64,000 nucleotides of DNA from CAXXOK01 sp963675655 (lineage in GTDB: Bacteria; Bacillota; Clostridia; Christensenellales; Aristaeellaceae): positions 186,001 to 250,000 of the forward strand of contig OY776489.1 in assembly GCA_963675655.1 (NCBI GenBank). Direction: 5' to 3'. This document shows positions 24,309 to 33,598 of the stretch, one piece after another. The notes under the pieces are model-generated. The model saw only the letters and a list, made by a program, of their open reading frames with translations, searched no databases and was not told where the DNA came from. How positions within the stretch are numbered: the stretch's first letter is position 1; each line of letters starts with the position of its first letter. Made by a program: the position numbers and the translations under genes.

Positions 24309-25064
24309 TCAAACATCCAATTCCAGCAGTACAGGGCAGTGATCGCTGCCCAGAATGTCCGCGTCGATCTCCGCTATTTTCACCTTGGGCGCAAGGCGCT
24401 GGCTAACCAAAAAGTAATCGATACGCCAGCCGATATTCCTGTCCCGGCTTTTCATCATATAACTCCACCATGTATAGCGATCCTTTTCATCCGGGTGCAG
24501 CAAGCGGAAAGTATCCACAAACCCCCGGTCCAGCAACGCGGTCATCTTCTCGCGCTCCTGCGGGGTAAAACCTGCGTTCTTCTGGTTGGTTTTTGGGTTT
24601 TTTAAATCAATTTCCTTGTGCGCCACATTCATATCCCCGCAGACGATCACAGGTTTTTGCTGATCCAGCTTTATCAAATACTCCGCAAAAGCATCTTCCC
24701 ACGTCATACGGTAATCCAAACGGGTCAGTTCCCGTTGGCTGTTGGGGGTGTACACAGTTACCAGATGAAAGTTTTCATATTCCGCATCGATCACACGGCC
24801 CTCATGGTCGTGCTCATCAATCCCCATATCATAGTGCAGTGCAAGCGGCTCTTGTTTTAAAAACATCGCCGTGCCGGAATACCCTTTTTTTTCAGCACTG
24901 TTCCAATACGTATGGTAGCCATCGGGCGAAAAGTTGATTTGCTCCGGCTGCAATTTGGTTTCCTGTATACAAAAAGCATCCGCGTTTTGCGCGGCAAAGT
25001 ACTCCGCAAAACCTTTTCCCATGCACGCACGCAGGCCGTTGACATTCCATGAAATCAATTTCAT
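24309..25064 (-). CDS. xthA: exodeoxyribonuclease III (AP endonuclease)
   Basis: This 251-residue enzyme cleaves DNA at abasic sites and degrades 3' ends during base excision repair. Motifs: MKLISWNVNGLRA at the N-terminus, catalytic glutamate in IQETKLQ (residue 34), VCGDMNVAHKEIDL, IGWRIDYFLVS and the terminal histidine in GSDHCPV. A ribosome binding site AAAGGAG fixes the start at 25064. It is the first gene of a three-gene unit behind a promoter at 25099-25127. Confidence 0.95.
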   Translation of the reverse strand: MKLISWNVNGLRACMGKGFAEYFAAQNADAFCIQETKLQPEQINFSPDGYHTYWNSAEKKGYSGTAMFLKQEPLALHYDMGIDEHDHEGRVIDAEYENFHLVTVYTPNSQRELTRLDYRMTWEDAFAEYLIKLDQQKPVIVCGDMNVAHKEIDLKNPKTNQKNAGFTPQEREKMTALLDRGFVDTFRLLHPDEKDRYTWWSYMMKSRDRNIGWRIDYFLVSQRLAPKVKIAEIDADILGSDHCPVLLELDV

Positions 25065-25098
25065 TCGACCGTCTCCTTTCGCGGGTTTCAGCGGTACT

Positions 25099-25127
25099 AT
25101 CATACCATACTACCGCTTTTGCGGCAA
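25099..25127 (-). promoter_or_regulatory. promoter for the xthA unit
   Basis: On the minus strand TTGCCG (25122-25127) and TATGAT (25099-25104) are 17 bases apart, about 35 bases upstream of xthA. Confidence 0.6.
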
Positions 25128-25151
25128 TGCGAAACCCCTGCCCCGAAAACG

Positions 25152-25183
25152 AAAAACCGCCGCGGCACAAAGGCACACGACGG
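25152..25183 (-). terminator. terminator after the DUF1653 gene
   Basis: On the minus strand CCGUCGUG pairs with CGCGGCGG (two G-U pairs), followed directly by UUUUU. It begins 10 bases after the stop at 25193. Confidence 0.75.
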
Positions 25184-25192
25184 TATTCATTG

Positions 25193-25432
25193 TCATTTGG
25201 CGGGTATTTCTGCTTCGGTTTCACAAACCCAGGTAAAACGGGGCGCGGTTTTTCCATCTCTTGCTATCGTCTCGTCCCACATGGTAAGGGGTCTGGCCCA
25301 ATAACCGCGTTCGCCGTACAACGCCTGGTAGATCACCAGCGGTTCCCGCGTTTCGCTATGCTCCGCCACTAACAGCAGTTGATAATAATTACCCTTGAAG
25401 TGGCGGTATATCCCCTGCTTAGGCTGCTGCAT
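25193..25432 (-). CDS. DUF1653 domain protein
   Basis: This 79-residue protein consists of one DUF1653 domain: GIYRHFKGNYYQLLLVAEHS, EPLVIYQALYGERGYWARP and a C-terminal RFTW. The domain has an SH3-like fold in related proteins and its role is unknown. AGGAG lies 8 bases before the ATG at 25432, which sets the start. It follows the ABC-F gene by 11 bases and is ended by the terminator at 25152, so it is in the ABC-F transcript. Confidence 0.85.
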   Translation of the reverse strand: MQQPKQGIYRHFKGNYYQLLLVAEHSETREPLVIYQALYGERGYWARPLTMWDETIARDGKTAPRFTWVCETEAEIPAK

Positions 25433-25443
25433 GCGTAAAACTC

Positions 25444-27048
25444 CTATGCGTCGTGTTCGCGCTTCCAAGCCAGAAACTCTTCAAACGTACCTTTGCGATC
25501 CAGGCAGCCGGCTTCGTTTTGCGGAATCTCAATGATGCGGTTGGCAACTTCGTCAATAAACTGGTGGTCGTGCGAAGCAAAGAATAGGTTGCCAGGATAA
25601 GCAACCAATCCGTTGGACAGCGCGGTAATGCTTTCCAAGTCTAAATGGTCAGTCGGCTGATCCAAAATCAAAGCATTCGCCTTGCTCATCATCAGGCGGC
25701 TGAGCATGCAGCGCACCTTTTCACCGCCGGAGAGTACCTTGGCGGGCTTGTACACATCATCACCGGAAAACAGCATCCGACCCAAGAAGCCACGTAAATA
25801 GGTTTCTGTCTGGTCGATGGAGTACTGGCGCAGCCACTCGATCAACGAACCATCAAAATTCTCAAAATACATCGTGTTATCTTTGGGGAAATAGCTTTGC
25901 GTAATGGTTACGCCCCACCGGAACGATCCCGCGTCCGGCTCAATTTCGCCCGTCAGGATACGGAATAACGCCGTCGCACCTGCTTCGTTGTCCCCAACAA
26001 AAGCAATTTTATCGCCTTTGGCTACCGTAAAGGTAACATCGTCCAGCACCTTTACGCCGTCCACCGTCTTGGTGAGACCTTCTACGAACAGAATGTCCTT
26101 ACCGGCTTCGCGCTCCGGCTCAAAACCCACATAAGGGTATTTACGGCTGGAGGCGGGCATTTGCTCCACTTGCAGGTTATCCAGAATCTTTTTACGGCTG
26201 GTAGCCTGCTTGCTCTTGGATTTATTGGCGGAGAACCGGCGAATAAACTCCTGCAAATCGCGGATTTTCTCTTCGCGCTTCTTATTCTGATTACGCATCA
26301 GCTGTTGGAAAAGCTGACTGGAATCGTACCAGAAATCATAGTTGCCAGCATACATTTTGCAGGTTGCATGATCCACATCCACAATGTTGGTGCAAACCGC
26401 ATTGAGGAAATGGCGGTCATGGCTGACGACGATGACAATGGCGGGCGAATCGATTAAAAACTCTTCCAGCCATTCGGTGCTTTCCACATCCAGGCCGTTG
26501 GTCGGCTCATCCAGCAAAATAATGGAGGGCTGGCCAAACAACGCCTGTGCCAGCAGCACCTTTACTTTCAGGCGGCCGTCCAGCGTTTCCATCTGCGCCG
26601 TGTGCAGATTACTGGGCACGCCCAGACCGTTAAGCAGCTGCGCCGCTTCCGTTTCAGCGTCCCAGCCGTTCATTTCGGCAAATTCGCCTTCCAGTTCAGC
26701 GGCGCGCTCGCCGTCGGCATCGCTGAAATCCGGTTTGGCGTACAGGGCTTCTTTTTCCTTCATAATAGCGTAGAGCTTTTGATTCCCCATAATGACGGTA
26801 TCAATCACCGGGAATTCATCATACTTAAAGTGATCCTGCTCCAGTACGCTCATACGGTCTTCCTTGGTAATGGTCACCGTACCGCTCGTTGGCGCCAGCT
26901 CGCCCGATATAATTCTGAGCAGCGTACTTTTACCGGCACCATTCGCGCCGATAATACCGTAGCAGTGCTCCCGCTGGAAAAGCAAATCCACATGCTTATA
27001 AAGCAAATCGCCGGCAAATTGCAGGCTGACATCCGTAACCGATAACAT
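25444..27048 (-). CDS. ABC-F family ATPase (YkpA/YbiT type)
   Basis: This 534-residue soluble protein has two ABC domains and the charged ABC-F linker around residues 255-300 (NKKREEKIRDLQEFIRRFSA), so it probably acts on ribosomes rather than in transport. Domain 1 has Walker A GANGAGKST (34-42) and DEPTNGLD, but its signature reads TLDGRLKVKV. Domain 2 keeps the signature LSGGEKVRCML but has GDNEAGATAL in place of Walker A, with no lysine, and DQPTDHLD, where glutamine replaces the catalytic glutamate. One composite ATP site (Walker A of domain 1, signature of domain 2) therefore looks intact and the other degenerate. Relatives also lack the second Walker lysine as far as I recall. Confidence 0.92.
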   Translation of the reverse strand: MLSVTDVSLQFAGDLLYKHVDLLFQREHCYGIIGANGAGKSTLLRIISGELAPTSGTVTITKEDRMSVLEQDHFKYDEFPVIDTVIMGNQKLYAIMKEKEALYAKPDFSDADGERAAELEGEFAEMNGWDAETEAAQLLNGLGVPSNLHTAQMETLDGRLKVKVLLAQALFGQPSIILLDEPTNGLDVESTEWLEEFLIDSPAIVIVVSHDRHFLNAVCTNIVDVDHATCKMYAGNYDFWYDSSQLFQQLMRNQNKKREEKIRDLQEFIRRFSANKSKSKQATSRKKILDNLQVEQMPASSRKYPYVGFEPEREAGKDILFVEGLTKTVDGVKVLDDVTFTVAKGDKIAFVGDNEAGATALFRILTGEIEPDAGSFRWGVTITQSYFPKDNTMYFENFDGSLIEWLRQYSIDQTETYLRGFLGRMLFSGDDVYKPAKVLSGGEKVRCMLSRLMMSKANALILDQPTDHLDLESITALSNGLVAYPGNLFFASHDHQFIDEVANRIIEIPQNEAGCLDRKGTFEEFLAWKREHDA

Positions 27049-27076
27049 GGTCTACCTCCTGGACGTAATCCGTAAT

Positions 27077-27105
27077 AGACTACCACGGATGCCTGCGTTT
27101 GTCAA
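27077..27105 (-). promoter_or_regulatory. promoter for the ABC-F gene
   Basis: On the minus strand TTGACA (27100-27105) and TAGTCT (27077-27082) are 17 bases apart, about 30 bases upstream of the start. Confidence 0.65.
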
Positions 27106-27153
27106 AATTTTACCGTAAAAATCCATATGATTTCCTTCCAGTCTATAATCATC

Positions 27154-27182
27154 TTGTGACTCCATTTAAGATATGATATGAT
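27154..27182 (+). promoter_or_regulatory. promoter for the membrane protein genes at 27210
   Basis: TTGTGA (27154-27159) and TATGAT (27177-27182) are 17 bases apart. The leader to the start at 27210 would be about 20 bases and contains the ribosome binding site. Confidence 0.65.
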
Positions 27183-27209
27183 GAGCACATCCAAATGGGA
27201 GGCTTATAT

Positions 27210-28748
27210 ATGCGCGATTCAGTCCCAAAAGCACAAAGAGAATTACCAAAATGGCTGCTTAAGCCTGTATCCCGCCGTGCACTAGCTGTGGGCAGTAGTA
27301 TTTGGATCGCCGTTTTGCTAACGCCGTTGATCCTATTATGCTTTTATGCCCGCCCAGTGTATGATGATTTTACCCATACGCTGACTACTGCCGAAGCCTG
27401 GGCGCAAACAGGCTCGCTGTGGGCGGCTGTAAAAGCCGCCTGGCAGCATATGCTGCTGATGTACCAAAACTGGCAGGGTACTTGGGCAGCTATGTTTCTA
27501 TCCGCTTTTGCACCAATGGCATTTTCCTCACGGCTTCATTTTCTGTCTCCATTGATAACGTTATGCTTACTTACCGTATCCTCCGCCTACTTCACAACTA
27601 CCGTCGGCCGAAAAATGCTGCACTTGCAGCCAGCCGCCACACTGCCGCTGTTGGCTTTGTTTCTTACGCTATGGCTAGGGTATTTACCTGGTGCGGATGA
27701 AGCCGTTTATTGGCTTTCCGGTATGCCCTACGCACTTAGCGCCATTTTATTCGTTTTCATTCTTGCGTTACTGCTGAATCAGCATTTCAGCACACCGCGG
27801 CTTTGGCGGATTTTGGCACTCGTCTGTACCGGTTTGTTGCTTGGCGGCTGTACCTATCCGCTTGCACTGGGTGGCTGCGTTGCATTGCTGTTGATTACAC
27901 TCTGGACTTTTTTCAGACGCTCCAGCGCACGGTACGGCGCGCTTTTTACACTGATTGCCACAGCCGTATCCCTCTTCATTGTAGTGCTGGCGCCCGGTAA
28001 CGCCGTACGGCAGGCCCGCAGCGGCGCTGCCATGATGCCGCTGGCTGCGATTGTGCACAGTCTTGCCGATGGCCTACAAACCATCGGCTCATGGTTTAGC
28101 CCGCAGCTGATCGCCTGTGGCATTTTGCTCACTGCCCTGTTATGGAAACCCCTGCGCGAAAGTCGGCTATCTTTCCAGTATCCCATTCTTTTTACACTGT
28201 TCAGCTTTGGCGCGTTGGCAGCCGCTTTTGTGCCCGCCATTTATGCTACCGGTGTGGAAGGCGCGCAGGTGGACCGCGTACAGGCTGTGCTTTATCTGTT
28301 TTTTATTCCGCTTTCTCTGGGAAATATCGTTTACTGGCTAGGATGGCTTTCCCAGCGCAGTTTTCAATTTCAACCTTCATTAACCCGCTGGAAGCTGTGG
28401 CTTTGCATCGTGCTTGCCGTGTGGGGGCTTTTTACATCAGCCATTATGACGACCCCGTTTGTCGCATCTGCCGTAACCTTGACTACCGGCGACGCTTCCA
28501 AATATAGTACTGAAATGGACGCACGTGCAAACGCTATCGCCTCTGCAGCCACGTTGGAGGAAGCGATAGCGAGCGTGGATGCGTTATCTGTAGCGCCGGT
28601 GTTGTTCCCTAACGATGGCATGACCCTATATAAAGAAGCCGTTGTGCCCAAAATGCACCGGTATTATGCGATACAAGCGCTTCTTGCGCAATATCCGGCA
28701 GGTGAAATACCGAAAACCGAGTGGAATCAACTGGACACATGGGAATAG
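27210..28748 (+). CDS. DUF6056-type polytopic membrane protein
   Basis: This 512-residue protein has about 11-12 hydrophobic helices, a conserved-looking RPVYDDFTHTLTTAEAW segment in the first extracytoplasmic loop and APGN in the middle. It resembles DUF6056 proteins, which look like GT-C glycosyltransferases; the paired acids in the first loop (DDF) fit that. It probably handles lipid-linked sugars at the outer face of the membrane. The start at 27210 lies 7 bases after GGGAGG; the earlier ATG at 27195 does not. It is followed after 46 bases by another large membrane protein in the same direction. Confidence 0.65.
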   Translation: MRDSVPKAQRELPKWLLKPVSRRALAVGSSIWIAVLLTPLILLCFYARPVYDDFTHTLTTAEAWAQTGSLWAAVKAAWQHMLLMYQNWQGTWAAMFLSAFAPMAFSSRLHFLSPLITLCLLTVSSAYFTTTVGRKMLHLQPAATLPLLALFLTLWLGYLPGADEAVYWLSGMPYALSAILFVFILALLLNQHFSTPRLWRILALVCTGLLLGGCTYPLALGGCVALLLITLWTFFRRSSARYGALFTLIATAVSLFIVVLAPGNAVRQARSGAAMMPLAAIVHSLADGLQTIGSWFSPQLIACGILLTALLWKPLRESRLSFQYPILFTLFSFGALAAAFVPAIYATGVEGAQVDRVQAVLYLFFIPLSLGNIVYWLGWLSQRSFQFQPSLTRWKLWLCIVLAVWGLFTSAIMTTPFVASAVTLTTGDASKYSTEMDARANAIASAATLEEAIASVDALSVAPVLFPNDGMTLYKEAVVPKMHRYYAIQALLAQYPAGEIPKTEWNQLDTWE

Positions 28749-28794
28749 CCCAAATTTTACTTTTTAGGGTTTGTAAATGAAATGGAGGCAGTGC

Positions 28795-30324
28795 ATGAAA
28801 CACGTATCCAAAGCAGCGGTTGGTTTTGTTTGCGTGCTTTTAGCGCTCACTTTTACCTACCTTGCCGTTTTTTCTCTTCGTTATACCAGCATCATCGACC
28901 CTACCCACTATTTACAGGAGCATATTCTGCGGGTGACAGACACATTTTTGCCAAATTCTTTAATTTTACTGGCGCTTGCCGCCGTATTTTTCCTGTTTGC
29001 GCGGCTGGACCAATGGCTGTCGTTACCGCTGGTGACAGCGTTAACGATACTTATTCCTTGTACGGCCGGGCTTATCTGGGTCTTTTCCGCAAAAACGCTG
29101 CCACGCGCCGATTCAACGCAGCTTTTTAACGCTGCGGCTGATTTTATCAACCGTGAGCTAAATACAGGCGTTGGCTCTTACTTACAGCGGCTGCCTTACC
29201 AAATCGGCCAATTCTATGCGTTCGTAGGGACACAACAGCTGTTTGGCGTAGAAAACATCCGGGTATTTCAAGTCCTGAATGTGCTAGCGCTTACCGCCAT
29301 CTACGCGGCCATTTTGGCAATTTTATGGCAAACCCTGCACAACAAAAGAACGCAGCTTTGTGCCTGTGCTTTGCTTATCCTGTTTGTACCAGGGGTTTTA
29401 TACACAACATTTATCTATATGATTCTCCCCGGTTTGGCGTTAGCGCTTTGGGGAGCGTATTTTTTAATGCGCTGGATACATAAGCACAACCTCCTCCGGT
29501 TGATTGCTGCCCTTACTTTCTTCTCTCTCGCTTGCATCGTCAAAGCCAATTACCTTATCCTTGCATTGGCCGCGATGGTCTCACTTTTACTGTTAGCGCT
29601 GTATGACCGGAAGTGGAAACTCATTCCGGCAGCATTATGTTTGTTTGTGCTCCCCTTCGGTTTTTCCAAGTTGCCGGCATTTGTGTTGGAAGCCCAAACC
29701 GGTACAGCTTTCCGGTCAGGGTCACCGCAAAGCGCTTGGCTTGCCATGGGTTTACAGGAGGGACCCCGCGCCGCAGGCTGGTATAATCAATATGCATGGG
29801 ACGTTATCGAAGCCGCAGAATTTGATACGCAAGCCGCCAGTCAGCTGGTAAAACAGGAGATTGCTGAGCGGGTTGCCACCTTTCAGGCCGACCCCGCATA
29901 TGCGGTCAGCTTTTTCCACAGTAAGCTCACCACCCAGTGGGGTGAACCCACGTACGAATCCATCTGGGTAAACCGTGTCAGCAAACACGAATCCCCGCGT
30001 CCGGCATTTGTAGATGCGGTTCTTGCCAGCTCTGTCCTTCCACGTTATCTGGATGGTTATTCTATTTTACTCTATCTGGGTTATGCAGCCGGATTGCTGC
30101 TTTTTCTGCGCAAGCTATCTCATGGTTTGTCTTTTGCACAGGGGTTCAGCTTTATCTTTCTTGCTATCAGCGTATTCGGCGGCATACTGTACCACCTGTT
30201 GTTTGAGGCCAAGTCCCAATATGCGCTTGCCTATTTGCCGATGATGATTCCACTGGCCGCTTGGGGTTTAACGTTTCCAACCATTAGGGTAAAGCGCAAC
30301 AAAAAGGATTCTATAACGCCGTAA
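28795..30324 (+). CDS. GT-C-like polytopic membrane protein
   Basis: This 509-residue integral membrane protein has 11-12 predicted helices. After the third helix, LPRADSTQLFNAAADF and LQRLPYQIGQFYAFVGTQQL resemble the acidic first loop and the P.Q.G segment of bacterial GT-C glycosyltransferases that use polyprenyl-phosphate sugars. The end is basic (VKRNKKDS). ATG at 28795 is preceded by GGAGG. It is co-directional with the DUF6056 gene and ends 14 bases before a convergent small gene. Donor and acceptor are unknown. Confidence 0.65.
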   Translation: MKHVSKAAVGFVCVLLALTFTYLAVFSLRYTSIIDPTHYLQEHILRVTDTFLPNSLILLALAAVFFLFARLDQWLSLPLVTALTILIPCTAGLIWVFSAKTLPRADSTQLFNAAADFINRELNTGVGSYLQRLPYQIGQFYAFVGTQQLFGVENIRVFQVLNVLALTAIYAAILAILWQTLHNKRTQLCACALLILFVPGVLYTTFIYMILPGLALALWGAYFLMRWIHKHNLLRLIAALTFFSLACIVKANYLILALAAMVSLLLLALYDRKWKLIPAALCLFVLPFGFSKLPAFVLEAQTGTAFRSGSPQSAWLAMGLQEGPRAAGWYNQYAWDVIEAAEFDTQAASQLVKQEIAERVATFQADPAYAVSFFHSKLTTQWGEPTYESIWVNRVSKHESPRPAFVDAVLASSVLPRYLDGYSILLYLGYAAGLLLFLRKLSHGLSFAQGFSFIFLAISVFGGILYHLLFEAKSQYALAYLPMMIPLAAWGLTFPTIRVKRNKKDSITP

Positions 30325-30338
30325 TACAACACGCAGGC

Positions 30339-30698
30339 TCATTGATCGTTCTGGAATCGCGTACCGCACAGGCTACAGTAACCATCCCGTTTGCTCAGGT
30401 TCTTGTTTCCGCATGTCTGGCACTCGTAGCCTCCATTCCCGAGCAGCACCTTACAGCTCCGGTGCTGCTGATAGTACCGGTCCAGCCGCTTATCCTGATG
30501 CAATTCTACCATTAAATACACAATAAACAGCAGTAGAAAAACCAATCCGATTCCAATAGACACCGCTGCAATACAGTCTAATACAGGCAATGCAACGAGC
30601 CCTGCTACGAGGTGTAAAGACAGTGGCAGGAGCAGCAGAAAAGCAGCGATCACGCCGCATACTTTGCCGCCATACCGGTTGGAATTGATTTTCTTCAA
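30339..30698 (-). CDS. small membrane protein with C-terminal zinc ribbon
   Basis: This 119-residue protein has two membrane helices (about residues 12-36 and 40-66), a basic linker and a four-cysteine ribbon near the end (CQTCGNKNLSKRDGYCSLCG). It starts at TTG after AAGAAGG. The zinc ribbon would face the cytoplasm. The function is unknown. It is a single gene, convergent with the GT-C-like gene and divergent from argH. Confidence 0.65.
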   Translation of the reverse strand: MKKINSNRYGGKVCGVIAAFLLLLPLSLHLVAGLVALPVLDCIAAVSIGIGLVFLLLFIVYLMVELHQDKRLDRYYQQHRSCKVLLGNGGYECQTCGNKNLSKRDGYCSLCGTRFQNDQ

Positions 30699-30781
30699 CG
30701 AAACATGCCTTCTTTGTTACCAGTTCATCCAGATTGTACCGAGTATAGCAGATTCTTACGCTTCATTCAACGGCTGAGCGC

Positions 30782-30811
30782 TTTTCATACAACCTGTTCC
30801 TGTGCTATAAT
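30782..30811 (+). promoter_or_regulatory. promoter for argH
   Basis: TATAAT (30806-30811) is preceded by TG one base upstream (extended -10). A weak TTTTCA lies at 30782-30787 with an 18-base spacer. The transcript would have a leader of about 50 bases. Confidence 0.65.
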
Positions 30812-30866
30812 TGGTGCGAATCAAATCAATACGCGGCAACGCCGCACAAGCAAAGGAAGATCAAAC

Positions 30867-32264
<1,398 letters not shown>

Positions 32265-32353
32265 GGAAAGCTTTGCGTCTTGTCATTTCATTGCGATTAG
32301 TGAAAATAATGAATCGGATATCAAAACCAAAATGATCCGGGGAGGACTACGCC

Positions 32354-33598
32354 ATGATGCAATGGGAACAGCGCTTCCGGCGCCATATACAAACGCGCGT
32401 ACTCTGGTATGCCGCAGCGGCGGTGTTTCTGCTGGGGGTGTTTATTCGGTATTCCAGCTTGCCGCAGTTAGTGGCGGATTTAAAATACATGAACATGAGC
32501 TGGTATGCCGCCATACAGGAAGGCGGCATGGCCGCCGTGCTGGCGCCCGATCTGCAATGGACATACAGCCCTTTGCACTTGTACCTGTGGTCGCTGGCGG
32601 CCTTTTTGTTCCCAAACGCGAATAATATGCTTGTGCTCAAGCTGGTTTCTATCGGGATGGAGGTCGCTTTAGTAGCAAGTGCCTGCCTGCTCCTTTGGTT
32701 TGTGTTGCCGGAAAAGCGGCGCGGTTTGGGTCTTTTTACTGGGTTTGCACTCTTGTGGCTTCACCCAGTCCTAATCCTCAACGCTTCCGCCTGGGGGCAG
32801 ACCGATGCCAGTTACGCAGCACTGTCCGTGCTTTCGCTATGGCTGCTGCTCAAGGATAAGCCCGCATGGTCTATGGTAAGTTTCGGCTTTGCGCTGGCAT
32901 TCAAACTGCAAGCCATTTTCCTGCTTCCCGTGCTTTTCATCGCCTATTTCTGCCGGGAGAAAAAGTTCAGTCTGCTTTGGCTTTTACTCATCCCTGCCGT
33001 TTGGGTCGCAACAGGCGTACCCATGGCGCTGCTTGGCGAAAGTCCGCTGTACGCAGTTACCGTATATCTGGGGCAAACCAGCCTGTACAGCGAGCCTACC
33101 TATAATTACCCGAACTTTTATGCGCTCATCGGCGATGCGTTAACAAACAAGCAGCTTGTACAGGGGCTTTGGCAGCGTTTGGGGCTGGTTTTCGCTGTTG
33201 GTTCTCTCGGCGGTATGGCGACATGGTTGATGGTGAAGCGCAAAGCGCTTACCAACCGCACGATACTGCTGCTGGGCGCATGGTGCGTGCTGGCCTGTAC
33301 GTTTTTTCTGCCCCGCATGCACGAAAGATACGGTATGGTAAGTGAAGTACTTTTGGTGCTTTGGGCTGTTACCCTGTGGAAGCCACGCGCCTTCGTATGG
33401 GTGTTGATCGGGCTTATGCCGACAGTAAGCGCCTATTGCAAGTATATGTATGCGCAAACCATTTTCAGCCTCCAGTTTGGCGGCGTATTGAATTTGATTT
33501 TGCTGCTTGTGCTCACATGGGAAATGATCGGCGAGGTAAATGCATGCCCTGCCCTTGCGGAACCGGCTCCCACGAGTCCCCTGCCTTCCGGTCATTGA
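32354..33598 (+). CDS. Gpi18-like GT-C mannosyltransferase family protein
   Basis: This 414-residue protein has about 10 helices. It carries the motifs of the COG5542/Gpi18-like group: an early extracytoplasmic loop (DLKYMNMSWYAAI), NASAWGQTDASYAALSV in the middle and LPRMHERYGMVSEVL near the end. These enzymes are thought to add sugars from polyprenyl-phosphate donors. GGGGAGG lies 8 bases before the ATG. Its TGA overlaps the next start (TGATG at 33596-33600), so it is the first gene of a coupled three-gene set. Confidence 0.75.
   Translation: MMQWEQRFRRHIQTRVLWYAAAAVFLLGVFIRYSSLPQLVADLKYMNMSWYAAIQEGGMAAVLAPDLQWTYSPLHLYLWSLAAFLFPNANNMLVLKLVSIGMEVALVASACLLLWFVLPEKRRGLGLFTGFALLWLHPVLILNASAWGQTDASYAALSVLSLWLLLKDKPAWSMVSFGFALAFKLQAIFLLPVLFIAYFCREKKFSLLWLLLIPAVWVATGVPMALLGESPLYAVTVYLGQTSLYSEPTYNYPNFYALIGDALTNKQLVQGLWQRLGLVFAVGSLGGMATWLMVKRKALTNRTILLLGAWCVLACTFFLPRMHERYGMVSEVLLVLWAVTLWKPRAFVWVLIGLMPTVSAYCKYMYAQTIFSLQFGGVLNLILLLVLTWEMIGEVNACPALAEPAPTSPLPSGH

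Noticed and set aside
33361..33597. An N-terminal extension of the tandem GT-C-like protein copy A, in frame from 33361.
   Set aside because: It lies inside the coding sequence of the Gpi18-like gene and is not membrane-like; the TGATG overlap gives a better start.
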